This document shows, one piece after another, positions 35,748 to 44,831 of a stretch of DNA of 58,290 nt. The position numbers and the translations under genes were made by a program. Source of the stretch: Elainella sp. Prado103 (lineage in GTDB: Bacteria; Cyanobacteriota; Cyanobacteriia; Elainellales; Elainellaceae). The stretch covers positions 1-58,290 of the forward strand of contig JALOOM010000048.1 of assembly GCA_025454395.1 (NCBI GenBank). The letters run 5' to 3'. Below the pieces are notes generated by a model. It had not been told where the DNA came from. It saw only the letters and a list, made by a program, of their open reading frames with translations, and did no database searches. Each line of letters opens with the position of its first letter. Within the stretch, counting starts at the first letter, position 1.

Positions 35748-37412
35748 TCACGACAATGGCTGATTCAAGATGGGAGCCAGTTGCTGCACATAGGTAGACC
35801 AAGCAGCAATGGACTGGGGGTTGTCGGGAGCGCGGCGCTGCAAGAGTACAACCCCATCTTGAAAATCAATCAGCCCGTATTGGCGAGTGAGCAGATCTTG
35901 AGTTCGTTCAACCGTTTGCATCAAGCTTTTGCGATAGTCCGCAAAGGCAACTTGATACTGCTCCAGATACCAAAGATCGGCAATGGCATATTCGACACGA
36001 ATCACCTGATCGGCATCATTCCGCAACCGTAACAGGGGAAACCGCAATACTTCCCGGCGATTAGATAAGTGCGAGACAATATGATCGGTTGCAGTAACAG
36101 AGGCATCAGGTGGAATTTGCACTAATAGCGATCGAATGGCCTGGCTATGTTGAGCTTGCCGCATCGGAGAGACATACACCCAAGGCTGAAATGAATCGGG
36201 AATCAAAAACGACAATACCCGATTTGGATTGGATGTAATGGTGAAAAATAAAGATAGGACAATACAGAATGCCCAAAAGCGGCGGAAGCGAAGCCGCTGA
36301 AACAGCCTAGGATGGGTGTTCCACCACAAAATAGCACCGTAAAACAACCCTGGCACTAGGGTCATGGCGTAGCGCAAATGTAGAGATAAAGAAGTGATTG
36401 CTTCCCGTTGAATCAAAATTTTCAGGGTGGGAAATCCGGCCAGCAGCCAAGCCTGGGGTGAGATTACAGTCACAAAAGCCAAGGGTAGCCATTGACCTAG
36501 CAAATAACGTACCGTTTGACTAAAGGGGGTGAACAATTCCACAATCAATCGTCCAGGATTGCTCAGAATGCCCCAGAGGACTTGCAGGGTAGTTGCTTCT
36601 TCAGTCTCGACAAATTGGCCAAACTGTTCAATCATGAAACGTTCAGAGATATCTGCTGAGAACAGTGGCATGATCAAATTCGTTAGCAGCAGCATGTAGA
36701 GTAGGCTGAGGATACAAAGCCCCCCCCCTAAAATTACATGTCGCCGACTAGCGGCAAAATAGAATCCGATCCCAAACAGCACAACCCCACTATCTTCTCG
36801 TACTAACAAGGTGAGAATCGACAACAGCCCGACTAGCCACCAGTAACGTTTTTCGATCGCCCACAACAAGCCAAAGATAAATAACGGAATCTGGCAGATA
36901 TCGTGAAAGTTAGCCACCGTCGGGCTAATCACTGCGGTGGCAGCATAGAAACTAATCGTGATCCAAGCCGACAGTAGGGGCGGATGATAGTGTCGCGCTA
37001 AGGCATATAAAACAAAACCGGCGATCGTTACCAGTGTCACTTGCAACACGGAAAGTCCGGCTGGGGAAGGGAAGAGGGCATAAAAGGGGAGCCACAGCAG
37101 CAAAGCAGGCGTAAAATGCTGTCCTAACCGGCGATAGGAGACATCCGGCACCGCACCTTGCATCACCAAACTCGATTCAGTCGAAGACAGCGAACTTTCA
37201 AACCAGCGCCCATGTAGATTATTCCAGAACACCTGATTGAAGATGCCCTGATCGAACGACACATAAGTAGGATAAAAGTTGTAATACCGCTGGAGCACCA
37301 AGCCACAGCAAATAAGCCAAAAGAGAACTGCTGCCCCGATAACCCATCGGAATGGAGTGTTTGGAAGTGATCGTTTAGAAAGGGAAAACCGAAGATTACG
37401 CCAAGCTGCCAT
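35748..37412 (-). CDS. DUF2079 family membrane protein
   Basis: 554 residues from the ATG at 37412, with GAGG six bases before it; a TTG at 37463 is in frame but has a badly placed site. About ten membrane helices. The motif FDQGIFNQVFWNNLHGRWFE in the first outer loop and RRLGQHFTPALLLWLPFYAL are typical of DUF2079 proteins, which resemble membrane glycosyltransferases of the GT-C kind. The C-terminal about 150 residues are soluble. Substrate unknown. Confidence 0.8.
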   Translation of the reverse strand: MAAWRNLRFSLSKRSLPNTPFRWVIGAAVLFWLICCGLVLQRYYNFYPTYVSFDQGIFNQVFWNNLHGRWFESSLSSTESSLVMQGAVPDVSYRRLGQHFTPALLLWLPFYALFPSPAGLSVLQVTLVTIAGFVLYALARHYHPPLLSAWITISFYAATAVISPTVANFHDICQIPLFIFGLLWAIEKRYWWLVGLLSILTLLVREDSGVVLFGIGFYFAASRRHVILGGGLCILSLLYMLLLTNLIMPLFSADISERFMIEQFGQFVETEEATTLQVLWGILSNPGRLIVELFTPFSQTVRYLLGQWLPLAFVTVISPQAWLLAGFPTLKILIQREAITSLSLHLRYAMTLVPGLFYGAILWWNTHPRLFQRLRFRRFWAFCIVLSLFFTITSNPNRVLSFLIPDSFQPWVYVSPMRQAQHSQAIRSLLVQIPPDASVTATDHIVSHLSNRREVLRFPLLRLRNDADQVIRVEYAIADLWYLEQYQVAFADYRKSLMQTVERTQDLLTRQYGLIDFQDGVVLLQRRAPDNPQSIAAWSTYVQQLAPILNQPLS

Positions 37413-37675
37413 GCTCTGCCTCAATGCTTGCTCAAACGTCTCACGTCTTGGACGATTACTCAAGCCTCAATTTGAATCGAAAGGGCAGTCCGATACTGAT
37501 CAGGCTACCGCTGATCAAACTACTGCTGATCAAACTACTGCTGATCAGACTACACAGGCTCACACCAAAAGAGGCACGAAATCGATCGCGCCTCTGGCAT
37601 TTAAATAGACTTTGGATGAACGCTAGCCCGTTTTTCTCTAGAATTTTCAAATCTCTGATATTTCGGCAAGATCAG
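37413..37675. other. Spacer between psaX and the DUF2079 gene
   Basis: About 260 bp including the 15-bp tandem repeat at 37506-37550. No gene. Confidence 0.45.
37506..37550. repeat. 15-bp tandem repeat
   Basis: tactgctgatcaaac-type units at 37506, 37521 and 37536, each with at most two changes; a partial copy precedes them. Confidence 0.88.
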
Positions 37676-37786
37676 TTATTTGAGAATGCCAAAGTAAAAG
37701 GCCGAAACCAGGAGGTTCCCGACGAGCAACAGGAGGGCCCATCCAGTCCGGAACGTATAGGCAGGTTTGCCGGTTTTAGTCGCCAT
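37676..37786 (-). CDS. psaX: Photosystem I subunit PsaX
   Basis: A 36-residue protein too short for ordinary gene finding. The sequence starts MATKTGKPAYTFRTGWALLL and continues with a single membrane helix ending in AFYFGILK. It matches what I remember of PsaX from Thermosynechococcus (MATKSAKPTYAFRTFWAVLL), a one-helix peripheral subunit of photosystem I present only in some cyanobacteria. The ATG at 37786 follows an AGAG-type weak site; the stop is TAA at 37678-37676. It lies between lipA and the DUF2079 gene, all on the same strand. Confidence 0.9.
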   Translation of the reverse strand: MATKTGKPAYTFRTGWALLLLVGNLLVSAFYFGILK

Positions 37787-37898
37787 AAACAATCAGCTCT
37801 CTTTATGTTCAAAGGATGTGTCTCAGTATCATTAATTATCGAGCAGAGCGTACCCATCTCACGCTAGATTTGGAAAACTTTGCACCTTTTTATCTGAG

Positions 37899-38882
37899 CT
37901 AATGAATTTGCGTGGGAGTCTCATCTGCTTCACCCGCATGGTAAGAACTCCGCACCAGAGGAGCCGATCGAACATGGGAAAAACCCAATTCACGCGCCTG
38001 ATTCCCCAACTGTTCAAACTCTTCTGGAGTCCAGTATTTTTGGACAGGCAAGTGATCAAGCGAGGGACGCATATATTGCCCTAGGGTGACTCGATCGCAG
38101 CCGATCGTTCGCAAATCTCGCAGGGTTTCCAGGATTTCGGCCACCGTCTCGCCATGCCCCAACATCAATCCCGATTTGGTGGGGATGGTCGGATCAATTT
38201 GCTTCACCCACTTCAGCACTTGTAGCGATCGATCGTATTTTGCGCCCCGTCGCACCGAGCCCTGTAGTCGTCGTACCGTTTCAATATTGTGGTTATAACA
38301 GGCAGGACGAGCTTGCACCACCGTCTCAATCCGCTGATATTGACTCCGATCGCCTCCTGTTCCACCCCAAAAATCAGGAGTCAGCACTTCAATTTGCGTC
38401 TCAGGCATTTGAGCCCGAATGGCAGTCATAGTGGCTACAAAGCAGTCTGCGCCTTGATCGGGCAAATCATCTCTAGCCACGGAGGTCAAAACTACATAGC
38501 GTAATCCTAAAAGCTGAACGGCTTCTGCCACCTTGCGCGGCTCATCTGGATCAAGCGGCATGGGCGCATGGCCTTTATCCACCTGACAGAAAGCACAGGA
38601 TCGCGTGCAAGTTGGGCCCATTAACAAAAAGGTGGCGGTGCCGCGGGCATAGCATTCCCCTCGATTCGGACAACGCCCCTCTTCACAGATTGTATGGATC
38701 TGTCGTTGCTTAATAATTTGCTGCACCGTGGAAAGTTCGCTGGCTTTACCGATCGGGCGACGCAGCCAACTGGGTAATCCTTCCACTAATGTGCGTGAAG
38801 ATGGCGAAGGGGCGGTTGCATGAGGGGGGAGAGATGGAGCAGCAAGGGCATCTGGAGATGGGAAAGAACTAGAAGACTGCAT
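37899..38882 (-). CDS. lipA: Lipoyl synthase
   Basis: Inserts sulfur into octanoyl groups to make lipoate on dehydrogenase E2 and glycine cleavage H proteins. The auxiliary cluster motif [12 protein letters not shown] and the radical SAM motif CTRSCAFC are both visible, as is the C-terminal VRSSYHAGE with its conserved Ser. About 40 N-terminal residues are Ser/Pro-rich and not part of the usual domain. I chose ATG at 38882; a GTG directly before it is also possible. No ribosome site stands out. Confidence 0.94.
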   Translation of the reverse strand: MQSSSSFPSPDALAAPSLPPHATAPSPSSRTLVEGLPSWLRRPIGKASELSTVQQIIKQRQIHTICEEGRCPNRGECYARGTATFLLMGPTCTRSCAFCQVDKGHAPMPLDPDEPRKVAEAVQLLGLRYVVLTSVARDDLPDQGADCFVATMTAIRAQMPETQIEVLTPDFWGGTGGDRSQYQRIETVVQARPACYNHNIETVRRLQGSVRRGAKYDRSLQVLKWVKQIDPTIPTKSGLMLGHGETVAEILETLRDLRTIGCDRVTLGQYMRPSLDHLPVQKYWTPEEFEQLGNQARELGFSHVRSAPLVRSSYHAGEADETPTQIH

Positions 38883-39339
38883 CACAATATGGAAAGATTG
38901 TTATTTTTAACTTTTAGGGTAATTAGAAATGCTGAAGCTGGGTGGAAGAAACGCACCTCCTCGATCGGGATTTGAGTTGAATTGAGTTTTACGATTTTTT
39001 CAGCTTGCTCTAACGACATCAGGGTAAGTTTTAGCTCAAACTGGGCATAGTAAGACTGGTAATCGCTGGGCTCTCAAGTTAAGATTCAGACTACACAACT
39101 GTTCGATTGGCTTTGAAATGATCCCTATTTGTATGATCCCTATCTATGCCATATCTGCGCAAGTTGTATTCATTGGATCCTTTCAATTGCGGTTTCCAGC
39201 TTTAGCCAAGTGCCTAGCTTCATCTTCCTGAATTTATTTCGATCGAGCAATTCATCTTTTGCTTTCAGGAATTAATAATATTGAGTGTAAGCGAAGCTGA
39301 CATTCTTTATCGTTCCTACACCGACCTAAGGAGTCCACC
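38883..39339. other. Divergent intergenic region, lipA and response regulator
   Basis: About 455 bp. A short duplication (tatgatccctat-like, about 39117-39147) is present. No gene or RNA recognised. Confidence 0.4.
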
Positions 39340-39879
39340 GTGGCAAGTCATAAAATCCTGGTAATCGATGACAGTCGAGTCATCCGCAATATGGTACGGG
39401 ACATGCTGCCCAAAGGAAATTTTCAGGTTTTGGAAGCAAAAGATGGGGTCGAAGGGCTAAACTGCATCCGTCAAGAGCGTCCAAATCTGATCATGCTTGA
39501 TTTTCTGCTGCCTCGGATGAGTGGCTGGGAAGTATTTCAGCAAATTCAGTCTCAAGCTGAACTGCAAACCATCCCCCTAGTGCTCATGTCAGGGCGACGA
39601 GAAGAAGTCACCGAAAAAATTTCGGAGCCGTTCGAATTCTTCGAGTTCATTGAAAAACCATTTGAGCAGAAAGAGCTGATTGAAGCGATCAAGTCTGCCA
39701 TGGCTAAGTCCAGATTACCGCGTCCAAGGGCTGCGGCTCCTGCGGCTGTGGCTGCACCTACCGGCTCTGCGGATATGGAAGCCATGAATCAAAAAATGCA
39801 GAAAATGCAAGCTGAAATCGATCTGCTGAAGAAACAAATGGCGCAGCTCCTGGCCTTTGTTAAGCAGAAATTGAAGTAA
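39340..39879 (+). CDS. Single-domain response regulator with a coiled-coil tail
   Basis: 179 residues from a GTG at 39340 with AGGAG seven bases upstream. Receiver domain 1-125: acid pair in VIDDSRV, phospho-Asp in LIMLDFLLPRM, Ser in VLMSGR and Lys in FIEKPF. An Ala/Pro linker (about 128-145) leads to a short coiled coil (MNQKMQKMQAEIDLLKKQMA). There is no DNA-binding or enzymatic output, so it probably acts by protein contact. The kinase partner is unknown; the giant CheA is 4.5 kb away and not in the same operon. Confidence 0.85.
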   Translation: MASHKILVIDDSRVIRNMVRDMLPKGNFQVLEAKDGVEGLNCIRQERPNLIMLDFLLPRMSGWEVFQQIQSQAELQTIPLVLMSGRREEVTEKISEPFEFFEFIEKPFEQKELIEAIKSAMAKSRLPRPRAAAPAAVAAPTGSADMEAMNQKMQKMQAEIDLLKKQMAQLLAFVKQKLK

Positions 39880-39930
39880 GGCGATCCAGACAGAAATTAG
39901 GCGATTAGACAGAGCCAAGCCTTTTCGATC

Positions 39931-39963
39931 CCAAAAAATGGGCGTGAACCACGATCCACGCCC
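39931..39963 (-). terminator. Rho-independent terminator for rsmG operon
   Basis: Read on the minus strand, GGGCGTG (39963-39957) pairs with CACGCCC (39946-39940) and is followed by ATTTTTTGG. It lies 145 bp after the rsmG stop codon. Confidence 0.8.
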
Positions 39964-40107
39964 AAAACCCCCTTAACAAAACTCAAGGATAAATCTTGGA
40001 TTCTGTCTATTAAGTCCCAGGATCGCAAATCTGGACGGGGTTCGCCTTCCCTCATTTGGCTGATCCAGTCAGAAGGGTTCTGCTCCAATGGAAGGAAATC
40101 CCGTAAC

Positions 40108-40845
40108 TTACAGTGGCTTCTGGGCTGGGATACCGACAGGACGTGGATATTCCATAGGAGTGCAGGTCACTTTTTGAATATAAATACAGTGACGAGTATT
40201 CGCTGTTAGAGGGGTGACGAAAGCGTCAATGTGATCGATCCGACCACCCAGTAAGTCGAGTGCAACCTGTAACGCTTCAGTTTCGCGATCCGACCATTGC
40301 CCCCGATACAGCACCGCCGATCCTCCTAACTTCAGCAGAGGTAGGACATACTCAGCACATACAGATGCCGTCGCGACTGCCCGAATGGCTGCAATATCAT
40401 AAACCTCTCGATGCTGGGGTAAATGGCCAGCTTGTTCAGCCCGATCAACCCAAGTTTTCACGGTGGCTAAGCCTAACTCAGCCACTAAAGTGTCTAGAAA
40501 AACAATTTTTTTACGGGTCGAGTCCAGTAAGGTGATTGTCCAATCGGGACGGGCAATCGCTACTGGCAACCCTGGAAATCCTCCGCCTGTGCCCACATCA
40601 ATCAAGCGCAAGGCGGTTCGACGATCGGACAGCCAGGGCTGAACACCGCGCAAGGAATCCCACAGATGCTTTTCCCAAAAATCTTGCGGGTCGATGATCC
40701 GAGTCAAGTTTAACTGCTGATTGCCAGCCACGATCGCTTCGTATAGCCGTTGATATTGCTGTTGTTGTGCAGCGGCAGGCTGCCAGTTTAAAGTTTGCTG
40801 CCAAATATCGATCGGGTTGGGCAACGGGGATAAGGCTGGCATCAT
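40108..40845 (-). CDS. rsmG: 16S rRNA (guanine527-N7)-methyltransferase
   Basis: 245 residues. The SAM-binding motif DVGTGGGFPGLPVAIARP and the following LLDSTRKKIVFLDTLVAELGL are diagnostic of RsmG (GidB), with NLTRI...DFWEKHLWDSL before it. It methylates G527 of 16S rRNA. Its ATGATG start follows the stop codon (TAG) of the upstream ATPase gene with no gap, so the two are translated from one message. Confidence 0.93.
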   Translation of the reverse strand: MMPALSPLPNPIDIWQQTLNWQPAAAQQQQYQRLYEAIVAGNQQLNLTRIIDPQDFWEKHLWDSLRGVQPWLSDRRTALRLIDVGTGGGFPGLPVAIARPDWTITLLDSTRKKIVFLDTLVAELGLATVKTWVDRAEQAGHLPQHREVYDIAAIRAVATASVCAEYVLPLLKLGGSAVLYRGQWSDRETEALQVALDLLGGRIDHIDAFVTPLTANTRHCIYIQKVTCTPMEYPRPVGIPAQKPL

Positions 40846-41538
40846 CTAACTCACTCCACCCAATTCCACTTGAGCCGCAATTCGCTGGTGAGGCGGCACA
40901 AATATGGATGGATCAACAGTTGCCAGTTCGCCATGATTCAAAGTCCAACAGCGATCAGCAAGGCTCACCATTTCACCAGGCTCATGGGAAACAACCAGCA
41001 AAGTCCACTGTTTTTTCAGTTGGGTCAACAAATTGATCACCTGTTGCCGCATTGACCAGTCTAATCCTGCGGTTGGTTCATCTAACAACAGTAAATAGGG
41101 CTGGCGAATTAACTGCACTGCCAGTGCCAGCCGCCGCTGTTGCCCACCACTTAAGGATCGTGGAGAGGTCGTGAGGGGAAGATGGCCCAATCCCACTGCC
41201 GCCAACGCCTGATCGATCCGCTCCTTGTTTAACTCAGGATGCCCTAGTCGCAACTCTTCCAATAAGGTATGGCCACAAAAATGGCGCTCTGGAAATTGAA
41301 ACACTAACCCTGCTAATTGCTGAAGTTGATCGGGCGATAACTCTTGGTCGCGCCACAGGATTTTTCCGGCTGACTTTTGGGCTAACCCTGCCAATACTTC
41401 CAGCAAAGTACTTTTGCCTGACCCACTCGCACCAATCACTAGCCCCAATTGCTGAGGTGCTAGTTCAAGGTTAATATCTTTCAAAATCGCTAGGGGAGTT
41501 GCAGCCGGATGATAGGTCAAGTCTTTAAGCAGTAGCAT
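40846..41538 (-). CDS. ABC transporter ATP-binding protein, ECF/CbiO-like
   Basis: 230 residues with Walker A GASGSGKST (about 36-44), the ECF-like Q-loop VFQFPERHFCG, signature LSGGQQRR, Walker B LLLLDEPTAGLD and the switch His in VVSHEPGE. The Q-loop FPERHF is typical of energy-coupling-factor ATPases (EcfA/CbiO/BioM). No permease is adjacent. A bioY gene lies about 9 kb away on the other strand and might use an ATPase such as this, but nothing in the sequence proves it. Confidence 0.85.
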   Translation of the reverse strand: MLLLKDLTYHPAATPLAILKDINLELAPQQLGLVIGASGSGKSTLLEVLAGLAQKSAGKILWRDQELSPDQLQQLAGLVFQFPERHFCGHTLLEELRLGHPELNKERIDQALAAVGLGHLPLTTSPRSLSGGQQRRLALAVQLIRQPYLLLLDEPTAGLDWSMRQQVINLLTQLKKQWTLLVVSHEPGEMVSLADRCWTLNHGELATVDPSIFVPPHQRIAAQVELGGVS

Positions 41539-41674
41539 TCAGGCAGTTAAGCAAGTGAGTGAGGACAGTAAATATGAACTCATGCAGATCAGGCAACCAA
41601 TCCGCTCTCTCTTTATAACAGCTAGCCTGCCTCGACGGCGATCAGTCGGTATTGATTATCGTGTATTGTCCATA

Positions 41675-41719
41675 CCTATCTCAGTCACGCCTATCTCAGT
41701 CACGCCTATCTCAATCACA
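41675..41719. repeat. 15-bp tandem repeat
   Basis: cctatctcagtcacg at 41675 and 41690, with a variant at 41705. Confidence 0.87.
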
Positions 41720-41769
41720 CATTCGAATCAACTCGCCTTAGAATCGGAACTTGAGCCAGGTTGTCTCGT

Positions 41770-41799
41770 CAATTTATCTCATTGCAATTTATCTCATTG
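41770..41799. repeat. 15-bp direct duplication
   Basis: caatttatctcattg at 41770-41784 and again at 41785-41799. Confidence 0.85.
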
Positions 41800-41902
41800 C
41801 AAATTTATCCCGTCTCAATCGATCCCGCCCTTCTGCTGACGGTTTGTTCTTCCGATTGTTTTGCAGTTTGTTTCTCTACAGTTTGTTCCTTCACAGCCAA
41901 TC

Positions 41903-42862
41903 ATGATTCACTCAAAATCTGCTTTCTCTGTCGCTGGGGTTCGCCATTGGGCAACCATTGTCCTCAGTAGCATTACGATCGCTGGCAATCTATTCATCGA
42001 TCCAGTCCTTGCCGATCCTTTCCGCACGAACAACCCGCGACCAATCGGCACTCAAACTGAACAAGCTTTCAAACTGCTATTTGAACAGGGAAATTACGTG
42101 CAAGCCGCTCAGACACTACAGGCAGCAGAATCAAATGAGCCGCTGGCCTACGCCCTGAAAGCCGCACTCGCCTACATCGACCAGAATTGGGATGTCATGG
42201 GGGAAAATGCTCGTTTAACCCGTGAAACGGCCGAACAATTAGTGGCAACCGATCCGCTCAGAGGCAATCTTTACATCGCTGCAGGGCAATTTCTGGAAGG
42301 AGCCCACACCCTGTCAACCCAAGGCGCAGTGCGAGCCACACCGACTATTCTCGCCAAACTTCAGCAAATCTTTAACAGTTTGGAAAAAGCAGAAGCGATC
42401 GATGCTCAAGATCCTGAGCTGAATTTACTCAAAGGCTATATGGATCTGATGCTAGCCGTAAACCTCCCCTTTTCCAGCCCCGAACAAGCGATCGAACGGC
42501 TGCAAACCTATGGGGGACCCAGCTACCTGGCCCAACGGGGTATTGCGATTGCTTACCGCGATTTGGATCAGCCCGACCAGGCCCTAGCGGCAGTGGATAC
42601 CGCAATTCAACAGACCCCCAATAATCCGGAGTTGTACTATCTCAAAGCTCAGATTTTGCGGCTGCAAGGGAAGGGACAGGAAAGTCTGCGTTTTTTCCGG
42701 CAAGCCCTAGAGAAACAGAGCCAATTACCCCCTAACCTGGCCTATCAGATTGCCTGGGAGCAGTGTCGCACGGTCAATCAAGTCAGAAACCGCGATCGAG
42801 ATTGCTCAGCAGTGGCCCAACGGCGACTCCAACAACCGAATGCTTCCGCTGAAGATGAATAA
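41903..42862 (+). CDS. Exported TPR protein (Sll0314-like)
   Basis: 319 residues from the ATG at 41903. A signal sequence (about 10-35, ending PVLADP) suggests export to the periplasm. The rest is helical with tetratricopeptide-like pairs: QAFKLLFEQGNYVQAAQTL near the start and PDQALAAVDTAIQQTPNNPE late in the protein. The C-terminus contains two Cys (EQCRTV and DRDCSAV), possibly a disulfide. Synechocystis Sll0314 looks similar from memory. Function unknown. Confidence 0.72.
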   Translation: MIHSKSAFSVAGVRHWATIVLSSITIAGNLFIDPVLADPFRTNNPRPIGTQTEQAFKLLFEQGNYVQAAQTLQAAESNEPLAYALKAALAYIDQNWDVMGENARLTRETAEQLVATDPLRGNLYIAAGQFLEGAHTLSTQGAVRATPTILAKLQQIFNSLEKAEAIDAQDPELNLLKGYMDLMLAVNLPFSSPEQAIERLQTYGGPSYLAQRGIAIAYRDLDQPDQALAAVDTAIQQTPNNPELYYLKAQILRLQGKGQESLRFFRQALEKQSQLPPNLAYQIAWEQCRTVNQVRNRDRDCSAVAQRRLQQPNASAEDE

Positions 42863-42960
42863 ACAACCGGCTCTCTACCGAGGCTTGAAAAATCACCCGA
42901 TCCAAGCCTTAACCGCTTTTCATCATTCTGGGTTCTAGGATCAGCTTACTCAAACAGACA

Positions 42961-42984
42961 AGGGCGATCGAGATGGATCGCCCT
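42961..42984. terminator. Hairpin between convergent genes
   Basis: AGGGCGATC (42961-42969) and GATCGCCCT (42976-42984) form a perfect 9-bp stem with a 6-base loop containing HIP1-like cores. U-tracts are weak on both sides, so it is a possible terminator for either strand. Confidence 0.5.
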
Positions 42985-43055
42985 AACTTATACATTCAAT
43001 TCCCCTGAATTTTTCGGTCTGTTCCACCTGTCCAACTGACCGGACTAAAGCTGAA

Positions 43056-43724
43056 CTACCAGAGCGCTGGAACACTCCGGGGTGGTGTATTGGGGGCGGG
43101 GTTAGCTGGAGTTTCATCCAGTCGTGGATCAAATGGGATCGATTGGGAAGTCCCTTCTTCGCCTCCGGGGAGTTCCTGTAAGGGAATTTCTTCTCCTTGA
43201 GGAATAAAGCTAGGTAACACCTGACGAGGTCGGCGGGTTGCAGCAATACAGTTGGTCATCATTTCAGTGGTGGTATAAGCTGGAATTTGAGTGGCTAACC
43301 CTACCACACAGTTAGAAAAGCGGACAGGTAACAAGCTGCGACGGCAGAAATCTAACACATCAAGCGTGGCTGTACCTTCAGTTTTAATTCCATTGATACC
43401 AACCACACAGCTCGCCAATTCCTCAGGACGACGAACTCGACGGCAACCGGCAAGAGCATCTGCAGCAGTAATCTCCGTTTCGGCATCGATCGCCATCACA
43501 CAGGCAGAAAGAGATTGAGGATACAGGGCTCCCCCACAAGCGGCGGCGGCATCCTCATCAGAGAGCCCCGTTGCTAACAGTCCGGCGGCACAGGCATCGT
43601 AGTCAGCGGCTGAGCTACGGTAGGGTCTGGGATAATAATGCGAGGCAGCTTCCGCTGAAATAGGCGATCCAGCAACCAAACAGCCAGTCACCAGGGCAGG
43701 CAAAGCAATTCGAGTAATTTTCAT
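43056..43724 (-). CDS. Exported cysteine-repeat protein
   Basis: 222 residues from the ATG at 43724; 14 more residues are possible. A cleavable signal (ITRIALPALVTGCLVAG...SAEAA) is followed by four tandem units of about 37 residues, each with a pair of Cys: DACAAGLL...AAACGGA, SACVMAI...ALAGCRR, ASCVVGI...LDFCRR, SNCVVGL...TNCIAA. The C-terminus is a Pro/Glu-rich tail. The regular Cys spacing suggests disulfide-braced helical hairpins in the periplasm. The pattern occurs in unknown cyanobacterial proteins; no function is assigned. Confidence 0.65.
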   Translation of the reverse strand: MKITRIALPALVTGCLVAGSPISAEAASHYYPRPYRSSAADYDACAAGLLATGLSDEDAAAACGGALYPQSLSACVMAIDAETEITAADALAGCRRVRRPEELASCVVGINGIKTEGTATLDVLDFCRRSLLPVRFSNCVVGLATQIPAYTTTEMMTNCIAATRRPRQVLPSFIPQGEEIPLQELPGGEEGTSQSIPFDPRLDETPANPAPNTPPRSVPALW

Positions 43725-44182
43725 GCTGCGATCAAGACGAGGCGAAGACATATTAAAAATCTGCATATGGGAATCTGCATAGCGATCAAAACCGATTAGC
43801 AGAATCTGCCACTAGGTATACCTCAAAAATTGAGTTCTGCCTAGCCAAGTAAGAGCAGACTATCCCGATCGCGGTTCCCCCTCCCGGAGCATGGGCGCAA
43901 AATCTTGGTATTCGCTGTTGCGAAATCTATATAGGGCGTTCCCTCCATGCAATAATACTTCTAGAAGATCTGTAAATATGTCATCTAGGCACGATTGGGT
44001 TCGATCGGTAGCCCTAATGGCATTTCTACACTCAGATGGGCAAGACTCCGTTTGTCATCTCCTAAATTTGTCATCTCCTAAACCAGTCGGCAAACTTGAA
44101 GATTTTTGAGTGTAGAGTGATTCATACCTTAAGACTTCCTTTTCATTCAAACAACTGTCAAATTCCTACCTCTGCTTAGATC
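43725..44182. other. Promoter region of petC
   Basis: About 460 bp between divergent genes. Contains a 16-bp duplication (44051-44082). A 72-codon open frame at 43891-44109 covers this repeat, lacks a ribosome site and is probably not a gene. Confidence 0.45.
44051..44082. repeat. 16-bp direct duplication upstream of petC
   Basis: tttgtcatctcctaaa at 44051-44066 and 44067-44082, about 100 bp before the petC start. Confidence 0.88.
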
Positions 44183-44725
44183 ATGGCTCAACTTTCTGGA
44201 ACTCCTGATGTCCCTGATTTAGGGCGCCGCCAATTCATGAACCTGTTGACCTTCGGTGCCATCACAGGGACTGCGTTAGGCGCGCTCTATCCCATCGTGA
44301 AGTATTTTATTCCTCCTTCAAGCGGCGGTGCTGGTGGTGGTGTCACTGCCAAAGATGCGCTGGGCAATGATGTTGTGCTGAGTGAACTCCTGGCAGCTCA
44401 CAAACCTGGTGAGCGGGTTCTCGCTCAAGGGTTGAAGGGCGATCCGACTTATATTGTGATCGATACCGCAGAAGCCATCGCCGATTATGGACTGAATGCT
44501 ATCTGCACTCACCTAGGCTGCGTCGTGCCATGGAATGCCAGCGAAAATAAATTTATTTGTCCTTGTCACGGTTCTCAATACAATAGCCAAGGCAAAGTTG
44601 TGCGCGGGCCAGCCCCCCTATCGCTGGCTCTGGCTCACGCTAGTGTCAACGAAAACGGTAAGATTGCCTTCACTCCCTGGACTGAAACCGACTTCCGGAC
44701 GGGTGATGATCCCTGGTGGTCTTAA
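44183..44725 (+). CDS. petC: Cytochrome b6f Rieske iron-sulfur subunit
   Basis: 180 residues. One N-terminal membrane helix (about 20-42), a Gly-rich hinge (SSGGAGGG) and the Rieske domain with CTHLGC and CPCHGS, which supply the two Cys and two His ligands of the 2Fe-2S cluster. It passes electrons from plastoquinol to cytochrome f. Length and motifs are standard. petA follows after 106 bp, the usual petCA operon of cyanobacteria. Confidence 0.98.
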   Translation: MAQLSGTPDVPDLGRRQFMNLLTFGAITGTALGALYPIVKYFIPPSSGGAGGGVTAKDALGNDVVLSELLAAHKPGERVLAQGLKGDPTYIVIDTAEAIADYGLNAICTHLGCVVPWNASENKFICPCHGSQYNSQGKVVRGPAPLSLALAHASVNENGKIAFTPWTETDFRTGDDPWWS

Positions 44726-44831
44726 AAGCTTAGTTCTAGCCTGAATCTCGCTATTTTTGGCTCTCGTAATTGATTGATCTTGTGATCTCTCGTGACTGTC
44801 CGCATCCTTTGTTACTGAACACCCGTTAACA

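Larger units (their letters stand above)
41539..41902. other. Divergent intergenic region with two 15-bp arrays
   Basis: About 360 bp between the ATPase and TPR genes. Contains arrays at 41675-41719 and 41770-41799, and looser ttgttt/cagtttg reiterations after them. No gene. Confidence 0.45.

Noticed and set aside
43891-44109. 72-codon frame upstream of petC
   Set aside because: Covers the 16-bp duplication in the petC promoter region; no ribosome site.
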